64,000 nt of DNA from Mesobacterium pallidum (GCF_019966535.1 NZ_JAIMID010000011.1:1-64000); one strand, 5' to 3'. Shown: positions 17,236 to 26,684, counted from the stretch's first letter. Numbers and translations are program-made. Notes: a model not told the origin generated them from the sequence alone.

Positions 17236-18138
17236 GTGAGCGACTGGCTGATCTCTCTCGAAGGGACCGAGGCGGGCCGGCAGGTCGCCCTGGGTCTCGC
17301 CCTTCTCGCCGCCGTGCTGCACGCGGTCTTCGGCGCGCTGCAAAAGGGCCGCCATGATCCCTGGCTGTCGCGCGGGGCGATCGACGGCGCCTACGGGATC
17401 ATGGCCGCACCCTTCGCGCTCTTCGTCGTGCCCTGGCCCGCGCCGCACATGTGGCCGATCTTTGCCGGCGCCTTCGTGATCCACACGGTCTACAAGATGT
17501 TCCAGGGGCTGGCCTACACGAAAGGCGCCTACACGGTCGTCTACCCGGTGGTGCGCGGCACCGGGCCGCTGTTTACCGTCATCGGCGCCTGGATGATCTT
17601 TGGCGAGCGCTTCGCGCCTGGCCAATGGGCCGGGGTCGGCGTGCTGCTGGCCGGGATCTTCGGCCTCGCGCTCTACAATGCCCGCCACCTGACCCTGGCG
17701 CGCGACACGCTGGGCATCGCGCTGGTCTTTGCCCTCATCACCGGCCTCTTCGTCGCGCTCTACACCACCTACGACGCCTATGGCATCCGGGCGGCGGCCG
17801 ATCCGTTCACCTTTCTCGCCTGGTTCTTCATGATCGACGGGCTGGTCTTTCCGGTCGTCGCCGGGATCCGCTGGCGCCGGATGGCAGAGCCGCCCGCGCT
17901 GGGCCCGCTGCTGCGCCGGGGTGTGATCGGCGGGGTCATTGCCTATATGAGCTTTGGCTCGATCATGCTGGCGACCCGCCTCGACAAGGTGGGCGAGGCG
18001 GCGGTGATGCGCGAGACCTCGACGGTCTTCGCCGCGCTGATCGGCTGGCTCTGGCTGAAAGAGCCGGTGGGCCCGGCCCGCGCGGGGCTGATCGCTTTGA
18101 TCGCCGCCGGGGCCGTGATAGTGGAATTCGGCGGATAG
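17236..18138 (+). CDS. EamA/DMT-superfamily transporter
   Basis: The 300-residue integral membrane protein has about ten hydrophobic segments arranged as two EamA repeats. GPLFTVIGAWMIFGERF closes the first repeat, and TSTVFAALIGWLWLKEPVGP closes the second. The family exports or imports small metabolites; the substrate is not predictable here. The start is GTG at 17236, ten bases after the preceding stop. It is probably in one operon with ftsY and yciB. Confidence 0.85.
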   Translation: MSDWLISLEGTEAGRQVALGLALLAAVLHAVFGALQKGRHDPWLSRGAIDGAYGIMAAPFALFVVPWPAPHMWPIFAGAFVIHTVYKMFQGLAYTKGAYTVVYPVVRGTGPLFTVIGAWMIFGERFAPGQWAGVGVLLAGIFGLALYNARHLTLARDTLGIALVFALITGLFVALYTTYDAYGIRAAADPFTFLAWFFMIDGLVFPVVAGIRWRRMAEPPALGPLLRRGVIGGVIAYMSFGSIMLATRLDKVGEAAVMRETSTVFAALIGWLWLKEPVGPARAGLIALIAAGAVIVEFGG

Positions 18139-18153
18139 AGCAGGGAGCCGACA

Positions 18154-18759
18154 ATGGCGGAACGCAAGATCAACGCAGGCCTGAAAACGGCGCTCGAGAT
18201 GGGGCCGATCGTGATCTTCTTCGCGGCCTATCTCTGGGTGCGCGACCGGGTCTTCACCCTCGGCGGGACCGAGTATGACGGCTTCATCCTGGTGACGGCG
18301 GGCTTCGTGCCGCTGATGATCGCCTCGACGCTGGTGCTGTGGAAGCTGACCGGGCACCTGTCGAAAATGCAGATCGCCACGGTTGTGCTGGTCACGGTTT
18401 TCGGCGGGCTGTCGGTCTGGCTCAACGACGACCGCTTCTTCAAGATGAAGCCGACGATGATCTACCTGCTCTTCGGCGGCGTGCTCGGTTTCGGCCTGCT
18501 GCGCGGCCAAAGCTACCTGCGCGTGGTGATGGAAGAGATGGTGCCGCTCGCCGACGAAGGCTGGATGATCCTGACCCGGCGCGTCACGGCCTTCTTCTTC
18601 GGCCTTGCCGTTCTGAACGAAATCATCTGGCGCACCCAAAGCACCGACACCTGGGTCTATTTCAAGACCTTCGGGCTGACGGCGGCGATCTTCGTCTTCT
18701 TCATGACCCAGGGAAAGCTGTTCCAGCAATACGGAACCGAAGAGACGGACGAGGGGTAG
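18154..18759 (+). CDS. ispZ: inner membrane protein YciB/IspZ (intracellular septation protein A)
   Basis: The product is 201 residues with about five membrane segments and the family markers LEMGPIVIFF at the start, FKMKPTMIYLLFG in the middle and NEIIWRTQSTDTWVYFKTFG near the end. The family affects septation and envelope integrity; the molecular role is unsettled. It is the last gene of the ftsY cluster, 15 bases after the transporter, and is followed directly by a palindromic repeat. Confidence 0.92.
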   Translation: MAERKINAGLKTALEMGPIVIFFAAYLWVRDRVFTLGGTEYDGFILVTAGFVPLMIASTLVLWKLTGHLSKMQIATVVLVTVFGGLSVWLNDDRFFKMKPTMIYLLFGGVLGFGLLRGQSYLRVVMEEMVPLADEGWMILTRRVTAFFFGLAVLNEIIWRTQSTDTWVYFKTFGLTAAIFVFFMTQGKLFQQYGTEETDEG

Positions 18760-18761
18760 GG

Positions 18762-18864
18762 ATGCCTCCGGCGGGAGTATCTGAAGAATAATGAAGGGAT
18801 GGATGATGTCCCCCTTTTCATTATTCCGAAAGTACTCTGGGGAGTTTGAGGGGCTGGCCCCTCA
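18762..18864. repeat. palindromic intergenic repeat, family 1, copy B
   Basis: This is the best-preserved copy. The left arm is GCCTCCGGCGGGAGTAT then GAATAATGAAGG. The right arm is CCTTTTCATTATTCCG then AAGTACTCTGGGG. The outer palindrome GAGGGGCTGGCCCCTC ends on the stop codon of the convergent hydrolase gene. Confidence 0.85.
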
Positions 18865-19758
18865 AGTGCTTTCCACGAGCGTCACCGCCGGCGAGGAATC
18901 CCGGTGCTGCGACACCGGCGCAAACGCCGACAGCGGCGTCCGCTCCGGTTCGCGCAGCAGCGCGGAGTAGAGCGGCCAGAGCCCCGGCCGCAGGTAGGGC
19001 TGCCAATGGCAGGCCAGGCGGCGCGGGGCGGTGATGTCATGGCCGAGGCGGGCGAGATGAGTCGCCGTCTCCGGGCAGTCCAGCCGCAGCAGGTGATGTG
19101 CAGAACCCTGGAGCGGGTGCAGGCCAAGCGCGCGGTCGCGCCGCTGCGCCGGGCGCACGCTGGCCTGGAAGGCAAGGTCATAGACCAGATTCTCGGGGCC
19201 CCAGACCGTCAGCATCTCGGCCCGCCGGCCGGCGGGGGTCTCCAGCGCCTCTTGCGCGGCGCCGTGATACTCGGCCGGGTTCAGGCCGATGAGGCGGCCC
19301 AGGTCTCCGGGCGCGAGGTGGGGTAGGGACTGCAGCACCACCCGGACGCCCAGCGAATGGGCGATCGCATGGACCGGGCGGCGGGGCGCCATGCGGCGGA
19401 CCTGCCGGATCAGCCGGGCCAGCTGCGCCCCGGCCCCGGCAGCACGCCCGTAGGCGCCCCAGATCGTGCCCTGCGCCGGCCAGCCGAAGGCCAGCGCCAG
19501 CCCCTCGTCCGACTGCCCCGCGCCGAATCCCAGTGCCTCGGGCCAGCTGCAGGCGCGGCGATGCGTGCGGGGACGGGCGGCAAGGATGTGCTCGTGCGGG
19601 CAGCGCCCCGCAAGGCCGGGACGGTACTTGAACCCGTGCACCATGACGATCACCGGCCCGTCGCCCCTGGCCTTCGCGCGCAGCGCGGCCAGCGGGTCGG
19701 CCGGACTGCCATGCAGGCTGAGCCCATCCGCCCCGGCATTCGTTCGGAGAATCGGCAC
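18862..19758 (-). CDS. alpha/beta hydrolase
   Basis: The 298-residue protein has an alpha/beta hydrolase core: VIVMVHGFKYRP forms the oxyanion region near residue 36, and HAIAHSLGVRV near residue 150 is the nucleophile elbow with its serine. The acid and base are probably in the C-terminal half. No signal peptide is seen, so it is likely cytoplasmic; substrate unknown. The start is GTG at 19758 with AGGAGGGG upstream. Its stop codon lies inside the palindromic repeat it shares with ispZ. Confidence 0.75.
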   Translation of the reverse strand: MPILRTNAGADGLSLHGSPADPLAALRAKARGDGPVIVMVHGFKYRPGLAGRCPHEHILAARPRTHRRACSWPEALGFGAGQSDEGLALAFGWPAQGTIWGAYGRAAGAGAQLARLIRQVRRMAPRRPVHAIAHSLGVRVVLQSLPHLAPGDLGRLIGLNPAEYHGAAQEALETPAGRRAEMLTVWGPENLVYDLAFQASVRPAQRRDRALGLHPLQGSAHHLLRLDCPETATHLARLGHDITAPRRLACHWQPYLRPGLWPLYSALLREPERTPLSAFAPVSQHRDSSPAVTLVEST

Positions 19759-19890
19759 CCGCCCCTCCTGTCACCATATCTTGTGGGATGATCCTGCCCG
19801 AAGGCTACGACGCGGGCGTGAAGCGCGCATTACACCTGCGTGACGTTGCCGGGCGCGTCGTCCAAGGCGCATCGGGCGTCGCGCGCGACA

Positions 19891-19919
19891 TTGACGCAGG
19901 TATGTCCCGGCGCTAAACC
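19891..19919 (+). promoter_or_regulatory. sigma-70 promoter of the metZ transcript
   Basis: TTGACG and TAAACC are separated by 17 bases. Initiation would fall near 19926, three bases before the riboswitch begins, which fits well. Confidence 0.65.
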
Positions 19920-19928
19920 GCCGTCCAA

Positions 19929-19982
19929 GTGGCGATTTGTTACCGGATTGCGGGCCACTCAAAACATGCCGCTAAAGAGGTC
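19929..19982 (+). promoter_or_regulatory. SAM-II riboswitch
   Basis: The element follows the SAM-II plan: GTGGC then GATTTG, ACCGGATTGC, the closing GCCAC, an A-rich joining segment and a 3' GCTAAAGAGG that forms the pseudoknot. It binds S-adenosylmethionine and lowers expression of methionine genes. It lies between a good promoter and metZ, the usual alphaproteobacterial context. Confidence 0.88.
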
Positions 19983-19992
19983 AGACGCAAGG

Positions 19993-20026
19993 AACCCCCT
20001 TTCGCTTGGCCGGACGGGGGTTTTTT
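19993..20026 (+). terminator. intrinsic terminator between the SAM-II riboswitch and metZ
   Basis: AACCCCC and GGGGGTT pair around a 16-base loop and run into TTTTTT. It lies ten bases after the aptamer and 30 bases before metZ, so it could serve as the riboswitch expression platform. Confidence 0.8.
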
Positions 20027-20055
20027 GATGGGGCCGCGCCCCGAAGGAGACAGAC

Positions 20056-21237
20056 ATGAGCGACACGCGCAAACTGAGAACCACGCTTGTCCATGGCGGC
20101 GCCCGCCGCAGCCAGTATGGTGAGGTGAGCGAGGCGATGTTCCTGACCCAGGGCTTCGTCTACGACAGCGCCGAGCAGGCCGAGGCCCGTTTCGTCAAGG
20201 CCGGTCCGGACGAGTTCATCTATGCCCGCTACGGCAACCCGACCGTGCGCATGTTCGAGGACCGTATGGCCGCGATCACCGGCTACGAAGACGCCTTCGC
20301 CACCGCATCCGGCATGGCGGCCGTGAACGGCGCGCTGATGGCGCTGCTGAAGGCGGGCGATCACGTGGTGTCGTCGCGGGCGCTCTTCGGGTCCTGCCTT
20401 TACGTGCTCGAGGACGTGCTGGCCCGCTTCGGGGTCGAGATCACGCTGGTCGACGGCACCGACAATGCCGCCTGGGATGCGGCGATCCGGCCCGACACGA
20501 CACTGGTGTTTCTCGAGGCGATCTCGAACCCGACGCTCGAAGTGATCGACCTGGCGCATGTGGTCGAGGTCGCGCATCGGAACGGCGCCAAGGTCATCGT
20601 CGACGATGCCATGGCGACACCGATCTATTCCTATGCCGCGGCCTGCGGCGCGGACCTCTGCGTCATCTCGACCACCAAGCATGTGGACGGGCAGGGGCGG
20701 ATGCTGGGCGGCGTGGTCTGCGGCACCCGCGAGACGATCCGCGGCCCCATCGAATCCTACCTCAAGCACACCGGCGCCGCGCTGAACCCGTTCTCGGCCT
20801 GGGTCCATCTCAAGTCGCTCGACACGCTGGACCTGCGCGTGCGCGCACAGTCCGGTGCGGCCATGCAGATCGCCGAGGCGCTGGAAGGCCACCCCAAGCT
20901 CAAGGCGGTGCGGTACCCACAACTGCCCAGCCACCCGCAGCACAAGGTCGCCATGACCCAGGCGGCTTCGGGCGGGACCGTGCTGTCGATCGAGATCGAC
21001 GGCGACCGCGAGGCCTGCTTCCGCTTCTTCAATGCCCTCGAGATCTTCACGATTTCGAACAACTTCGCCGATTCCAAGTCGATTGCGACCCATCCCGCGA
21101 CCACCACGCACCAGCGCCTGCCGCAGGAACAGAAGGACATCCTGGGCATCACGCCGGGCCTCGTCCGCGTCTCGATCGGTCTCGAAGACCCCGAGGACCT
21201 GCTGGCCGACCTGCGCCAGGCCCTGGACGCGGTGTGA
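20056..21237 (+). CDS. metZ: O-succinylhomoserine sulfhydrylase
   Basis: MetZ is a PLP enzyme that makes homocysteine from O-succinylhomoserine and sulphide in methionine synthesis. The Cys/Met-metabolism fold is evident: YARYGNPTVRMFEDRM, TASGMAAVNGAL, and ISTTKHVDGQGR with the PLP lysine near residue 208. The C-terminal SIGLEDPEDLL helps substrate binding. The length of 393 residues is normal. GAAGGAGA precedes the ATG. Control is probably by the SAM-II riboswitch and terminator upstream. Confidence 0.95.
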   Translation: MSDTRKLRTTLVHGGARRSQYGEVSEAMFLTQGFVYDSAEQAEARFVKAGPDEFIYARYGNPTVRMFEDRMAAITGYEDAFATASGMAAVNGALMALLKAGDHVVSSRALFGSCLYVLEDVLARFGVEITLVDGTDNAAWDAAIRPDTTLVFLEAISNPTLEVIDLAHVVEVAHRNGAKVIVDDAMATPIYSYAAACGADLCVISTTKHVDGQGRMLGGVVCGTRETIRGPIESYLKHTGAALNPFSAWVHLKSLDTLDLRVRAQSGAAMQIAEALEGHPKLKAVRYPQLPSHPQHKVAMTQAASGGTVLSIEIDGDREACFRFFNALEIFTISNNFADSKSIATHPATTTHQRLPQEQKDILGITPGLVRVSIGLEDPEDLLADLRQALDAV

Positions 21238-21259
21238 CGGTAGAGTGAACCAAGAGCAG

Positions 21260-21302
21260 CGGCGGCGCGTAATGTCGGTAATTACTGGATTTCGCGCCGC
21301 CG
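21260..21302. other. GC-rich inverted repeat between metZ and folE2
   Basis: CGGCGGCGCG (21260-21269) and CGCGCCGCCG (21293-21302) could form a 10-bp stem. Inside the loop GTAAT and ATTAC form a smaller inverted repeat spaced by seven bases. No T tract follows. It may be an operator for folE2 or a weak metZ terminator. Confidence 0.4.
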
Positions 21303-21348
21303 ATGCTTATGTTGCCCGGTGCGACTGGACCTGAAAGGGGGCCTGCGG

Positions 21349-22434
<1,086 letters not shown>

Positions 22435-22457
22435 TCCGGGGCGGGGATGAGATTGAG

Positions 22458-22486
22458 CGGCGGTGCCTTCGGGCGCCGCCGTTTTT
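22458..22486 (+). terminator. rho-independent terminator of folE2
   Basis: CGGCGGTGCC and GGCGCCGCCG pair around a TTCG loop and are followed by TTTTTG. It begins 24 bases beyond the folE2 stop. Confidence 0.9.
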
Positions 22487-22544
22487 GTTTGGGCCGCTAG
22501 ATAGGCCGACGGTGCCACGATGCGCTAAGGGCAGTCTCCGGCCG

Positions 22545-22614
22545 CGGGTGGGGGTGAAGCCCCCGCCCGTCACGCTAGAAGCGTGCCGAGCATAGTCGGC
22601 GCACCTTTGGTGCG
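22545..22614 (+). other. string of four hairpins, possible structured RNA
   Basis: Within the 391-base gap after folE2, four stems follow each other almost without spacers: CGGGTGGGGG with CCCCCGCCCG, CACGC with GCGTG, GCCGA with TCGGC, and CGCACC with GGTGCG. Further downstream are a small palindrome CTGCAATGCAG (22753-22763) and two GGTGCC repeats around TATATT, which look like a promoter with an operator. No known RNA family is recognised. Confidence 0.4.
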
Positions 22615-22825
22615 ATGGGGCGGCCGGGGGCTGCCCGGCGAGCCGCCGGGCGGGACATCGCAGGCAAGGTCGCGACTATTGAGGCGTACAGTCGGATAGG
22701 TCTGCCAAGATCTGCTTCCCCGACGTCGCCCGGCACTAACGATCTTCCGATGCTGCAATGCAGTATAAGGTGCCCTATATTGGTGCCGTGGGAGGAGACC
22801 GAACGCGAACGCACGAGGTTTCCAC

Positions 22826-23065
22826 GTGGCAAGACATATCACGACACCCGATATCGCGATCCGCACCGTTCCGCCCGGCTGGCGCGCGGCGCTTGATCGG
22901 TATTTTGCCGGGTTGGGGCAGGGGGTGAATGCGCATCTTGCATCCCGCGACCGGCTCGACCGCATCCTGGCGCTGAATGCGCTTTCCGATGACGAGCTGG
23001 CGCTGCTTGGCATTGCCCGGGACGACATCCCTGCCTTTGTCTTCCGCGACCTCTTTCCCACCTGA
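22826..23065 (+). CDS. small protein with DUF1127-like C-terminus
   Basis: The 79-residue product ends with LNALSDDELALLGIARDDIPAFVF, resembling the DUF1127 (YjiS-like) pattern of an alternating L-S-D-L-G-I helix pair. The N-terminal half (TVPPGWRAALDRYFAGLGQG) is basic and amphipathic. DUF1127 proteins in alphaproteobacteria are small stress- or RNA-metabolism-related proteins. The start is GTG with GAGG upstream. It lies 60 bases before trkH. Confidence 0.65.
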   Translation: MARHITTPDIAIRTVPPGWRAALDRYFAGLGQGVNAHLASRDRLDRILALNALSDDELALLGIARDDIPAFVFRDLFPT

Positions 23066-23125
23066 CCCGGGCCGCGGCACCCCGCGCGCTTGACACAGCG
23101 CGCGACCCGCGCCAACGCTGCGGCC

Positions 23126-24574
23126 ATGTTCGACATGCGCCCCGTGGGATACGTCATCGGTCTTCTGGTCACCGCGCTGTCGGTCACCATGCTGCCGCCC
23201 CTCATGGTCGACCTGGCCGAGGGGCAGGGCGAATGGCACGTCTTCGCAGAAAGCTTTATCGTGACCATGATGTCCGGCGTCATGATCTCGATGGCCTGCC
23301 GCAATGGCGTCAAGGAAGGGCTGACGATCCAGCAGACCTTTTTGCTGACCACCGGCGTCTGGGTGGCGCTGCCGATCTTCGGCGCGATCCCCTTCGTTCT
23401 GGGCGCGACCGAGGCGCGGTTCGTCGACGCCTTCTTCGAGGCGATGTCGGGGCTCACCACCACCGGCTCGACCGTCTTTTCCGGGCTCGACACCCTGCCC
23501 AAGGGGCTGCTCTTGTGGCGCGGCATCCTGCAATGGCTGGGCGGCATCGGCATCATCGTCGTCGCCATGGTTTTCCTGCCGGAACTGCGGGTCGGCGGCA
23601 TGCAGATCTTCAAGGCCGAAGCCTTTGATACCATGGGCAAGATCCTGCCCCGCGCCTCCGAGATCGCCTCGCAGATCTCGGTCATCTACATCGCCATCAC
23701 CATGGCCTGCATGCTCAGCTACGTGACCGTGGGCATGAGCCTTTTCGACGCCACGGTCCATGCGCTGACCACGGTCTCGACGGGCGGCTTTTCGAACTAC
23801 GACGCCTCGTTCGGCACCTTCTCGGGGCCTGCGGAATACGTCGCCTCGGTCTTCATGGTGCTCGCCGCGCTGCCCTTCGTGCGCTACGTGCAGATGGTCA
23901 ACGGCAACCGCATGGCGCTGTTCCGCGACAGCCAGGTGCGCGGGTTCCTGTGGGTCATCGGCACGCTGGTCGTGGTGACCTCGGTCACCTTGCTGCATGT
24001 CTTCCCGCACCACTGGGAACAGGCGGTGCGCGAGGCGTTGTTCAACATCACCTCGATCATCTCGGGCACCGGCTATGCCAGCGTCGACTACATGGCCTGG
24101 GGCCCGTTCCTGATCATGATCTTCTTCTTCATCGGCCTGATCGGAGGCTGCGCCGGCTCCACCGCCTGTTCGGTCAAGATCTTCCGATACCAGCTGCTGT
24201 TCGCCTCGATCAGGGCGCAGCTGCAGCGCATCCGCAGCCCGCACGGGGTCTTTACTCCGCGCTACGACGGGCGGCCGATTTCCGAGGACGTGCTGTCCTC
24301 GGTCATCGCCTTCTTCGTCTTCTTCATCATCTCGATCGGCGCATTGTCGGTGGCGCTGGGCCTCACCGGGCTCGACTTCACCACCTCGGTCTCGGGCGCG
24401 GCCACGGCGCTGGCGAACATCGGGCCGGGTCTGGGCGACACCATCGGGCCGGCGGGCAACTTTGCCACGCTGAACGACACGGCCAAGTGGCTGCTGGCCG
24501 TGGCCATGCTGGTCGGACGGCTTGAGATCCTGGCGGTCTACGCGATCCTTACCGTGCGGTTCTGGCGCGGTTAA
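23126..24574 (+). CDS. trkH: Trk/Ktr-type potassium uptake membrane subunit
   Basis: TrkH forms the potassium-conducting pore and usually works with the NAD-binding regulator TrkA, which is not in the window. Four pore-loop repeats are visible: SGLTTTGST, TTVSTGGFS, ITSIISGTGYAS and NIGPGLGDTIGPAG. The protein has about ten membrane segments and 482 residues from the ATG at 23126, where MFDMRPVGYVIG matches the usual N-terminus. An upstream TTG at 23090 is less likely. The last bases overlap the small convergent gene. Confidence 0.92.
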   Translation: MFDMRPVGYVIGLLVTALSVTMLPPLMVDLAEGQGEWHVFAESFIVTMMSGVMISMACRNGVKEGLTIQQTFLLTTGVWVALPIFGAIPFVLGATEARFVDAFFEAMSGLTTTGSTVFSGLDTLPKGLLLWRGILQWLGGIGIIVVAMVFLPELRVGGMQIFKAEAFDTMGKILPRASEIASQISVIYIAITMACMLSYVTVGMSLFDATVHALTTVSTGGFSNYDASFGTFSGPAEYVASVFMVLAALPFVRYVQMVNGNRMALFRDSQVRGFLWVIGTLVVVTSVTLLHVFPHHWEQAVREALFNITSIISGTGYASVDYMAWGPFLIMIFFFIGLIGGCAGSTACSVKIFRYQLLFASIRAQLQRIRSPHGVFTPRYDGRPISEDVLSSVIAFFVFFIISIGALSVALGLTGLDFTTSVSGAATALANIGPGLGDTIGPAGNFATLNDTAKWLLAVAMLVGRLEILAVYAILTVRFWRG

Positions 24575-24708
24575 TGATGGCCCGGCACGGCCTCGGTCGG
24601 CAGCTGGCGGGCCTGGTCCGCCACGGTCTCACCCTGGTTTCCCGCGGTCAGCGGCAGCGACCCGATCGCGGTGATCACGACGGCTGCGGCGATGATGAGC
24701 TTTCTCAT
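24571..24708 (-). CDS. 45-residue secreted peptide, convergent with trkH
   Basis: The ATG at 24708 has AGGGG upstream. The product starts MRKLIIAAAVVITAIGSLP, a convincing Sec signal, followed by a short polar tail (GNQGETVADQARQLPTEAVP) ending in two histidines. The stop overlaps the trkH stop by four bases on the opposite strand. Its size, signal and ribosome site support a real gene; function is unknown. Confidence 0.6.
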   Translation of the reverse strand: MRKLIIAAAVVITAIGSLPLTAGNQGETVADQARQLPTEAVPGHH

Positions 24709-24856
24709 GGCAATACCCCTGGGCGTTGGCCCCGGACAAATACGGGGACGTTAAAGCGAAACTGCGCGGGATTGACGAAGCGTCGGTGAATGAAATGTGG
24801 CAGAAACGCGGCTTATACCGACAGTTTGAACCAACAGCCCGGCATCTGGCCATGAG

Positions 24857-24890
24857 AAAAGGGCCGCGCATTTCCCATGCGCGGCCCCTT
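24857..24890 (-). terminator. terminator of the SPOR-domain gene
   Basis: AAAAGGGCCGCGCAT and ATGCGCGGCCCCTT pair around a short loop. On the minus strand the stem runs into TTTT, 30 bases beyond the stop at 24920. Confidence 0.85.
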
Positions 24891-24919
24891 GCCGATGCCT
24901 TGCGGTTTTCCGCCGGGGG

Positions 24920-26635
24920 TCAGTCCCAGCAGCTGACCAGCACGGTCATGCCGGTGGCGATCCGGGTCAGGTCGACCGGGTCCAGCACGGCCCCGCCCGC
25001 GGTCGCCGCGGCGGAAAGGCCCGCGCCCTGAAGCACGCTGCGGATGCTGTCAGACCCGGTGGCAAAGCTGACCGCGTCGGGCAGTTGGCGCGCGCCAGTG
25101 GTGCGTGGCAGCAGCATGCCCACGACCGAGCCCGCCGCGTCCAGCACCGGGCCGCCCGCGTCGCCGGGCTGGTGGTTCAGCGCCAGGCGGCGCAGCCCGG
25201 GCTCACCGCCCAGGCCCTTGACGTCCTCGAGCTTGCCGAAGGTCAGGGTGGGGGCGCCCAGCACCCCTTCAAAGCTGTAGCCCGAGACCGCGACCTCGGA
25301 TTGCAGCCGCGGCTGCGCCTCGGGGAAGGCGGCGACGGACATCGGCGCCAGGGCCCTGTCGGGGCGCAGTACGGCGATCCCGGCGGCCTCGTCCAGCGTC
25401 ACGAGGGTGGCGTCGAATTCCTCGTCCAGCGTGATGCGGGTGCAGTTCTGCACTGCCTCGGCCACGGTCACCACGGTGCCGCTGGCATTGACGTAGAAGC
25501 CCGAGCGCGACAGGCGCGGCTTGCGGATCTCGAGCCCGGCCAGCAGGTCGATGTCCTGCTCGGCCCGGCCGTCAGAGGGCTGCAGCACGGCGCCGGGGAT
25601 GCGGGCAAAGCTGTCCTGCATGGCGGCGAGGATGCGGGTGCGGCGTTCTTCGTCACCGGCGGGCCAGATCAGGGTGAAGCCCTTGACCTCTCCGCCTTCC
25701 AGCGACGCTTCGGTGTGCGACACGATACGGTCGTTCTGCCCGACCAGCGTGAAATTGCCCGAGCGCCGCTCGCGCGGGCCGTTCAGCGGCACGATCTCGA
25801 GCGTCTGCATGATGTCGTACAGCCCGAACAGCGTGTTCTGGTCGCCCGCCTGGCTGATCAGCAGCACCCGCGCGCCATCCACCGTGCCGGTGCCGGTGTA
25901 ATGGGCAAAGGGGTATTCGTAATGATCGAAAGCCACGGCGCCCGTGGGCAGTTGCATCGAGATGCCCGCCTCGTCGTCGCGCACCTGCGCCATGCCCATC
26001 CCTTCGAGCACGGCATTGTACTGCGCGATCAGTTCGGCCCGCTGGCGCGTGGTCAGCACGCCCGTGGTCTGGTAGCCGTTGGCGTCCTGCCAGGCGGCCA
26101 TCGAGTTGCGGGTGCCGGCGCCGAAGGCCGCGTCGATGGTCGAATTGTAGAACCCCGCCCAGCGCAGGGCGATCTGCAGGTCCATCTTCTCGTCCCGGGT
26201 CAGCAACGCCTCGGACCGGCGCGCCTCGGCCGGGGTTTCGTCCACCGGCTGCGGGTCGGGCTCGGGGGTGGCCACGACGGCGGGCGCTTGCGGCGCGGGC
26301 TGGGTGGCCTCTGCGCCGATGGGATAGAAGCGCTGGCCGTAATCCTCGGCCACGGCGACGTAGCTGTCGCTGGGCACGGCACCGGCGCGGCGGTAGTCAC
26401 GCAACCGTGCCTGGGCGGTGTCCGGATCGAACGGTCCCAGCGCAACGGCGTACCAGCCGCCGCCCAGGGCAAAGCCGTTCACGTCCTGCAACCGGGCGGC
26501 ATAGCCGCGCACTGCCTGCTCGGCCTCGTTCAGGGACGGATGCGCCTCGATCTGGATATAGACGCGGTCCTGCGCCTGGGCCGCGATGGCCATGAGAAGA
26601 AGAGAAAAAATCGTCGATAGAAAAAGTCGCGCCAT
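24920..26635 (-). CDS. exported SPOR and peptidoglycan-binding protein with inactive trypsin-like domain
   Basis: The 571-residue protein has a signal peptide (residues 1-21), a SPOR domain (about 25-95, VYIQIEAHPSLNEAEQAV), a proline-rich linker, a PG_binding_1 domain (about 148-205, LQIALRWAGFYNSTIDAAFG) and a C-terminal chymotrypsin-like fold (about 370-565). SPOR and PG_binding_1 both bind cell-wall peptidoglycan. In the protease fold the usual HV is AEAV near 390, the DLALLR aspartate is glycine in AAGIAVLR, and the GDSGGP serine is alanine in GDAGGP near 490. All three catalytic positions therefore look lost. A scaffold or binding role at the septum or wall is more likely than proteolysis. 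Confidence 0.8.
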   Translation of the reverse strand: MARLFLSTIFSLLLMAIAAQAQDRVYIQIEAHPSLNEAEQAVRGYAARLQDVNGFALGGGWYAVALGPFDPDTAQARLRDYRRAGAVPSDSYVAVAEDYGQRFYPIGAEATQPAPQAPAVVATPEPDPQPVDETPAEARRSEALLTRDEKMDLQIALRWAGFYNSTIDAAFGAGTRNSMAAWQDANGYQTTGVLTTRQRAELIAQYNAVLEGMGMAQVRDDEAGISMQLPTGAVAFDHYEYPFAHYTGTGTVDGARVLLISQAGDQNTLFGLYDIMQTLEIVPLNGPRERRSGNFTLVGQNDRIVSHTEASLEGGEVKGFTLIWPAGDEERRTRILAAMQDSFARIPGAVLQPSDGRAEQDIDLLAGLEIRKPRLSRSGFYVNASGTVVTVAEAVQNCTRITLDEEFDATLVTLDEAAGIAVLRPDRALAPMSVAAFPEAQPRLQSEVAVSGYSFEGVLGAPTLTFGKLEDVKGLGGEPGLRRLALNHQPGDAGGPVLDAAGSVVGMLLPRTTGARQLPDAVSFATGSDSIRSVLQGAGLSAAATAGGAVLDPVDLTRIATGMTVLVSCWD

Positions 26636-26684
26636 GTGCGGATTGCCCTTGCAGTCCTTGGTGTTTTCCGGGTTCCGACCTCTT

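Noticed and set aside
22570..24244. Long minus-strand frames opposite trkH
   Set aside because: They are low-complexity shadows of the trkH coding frame.
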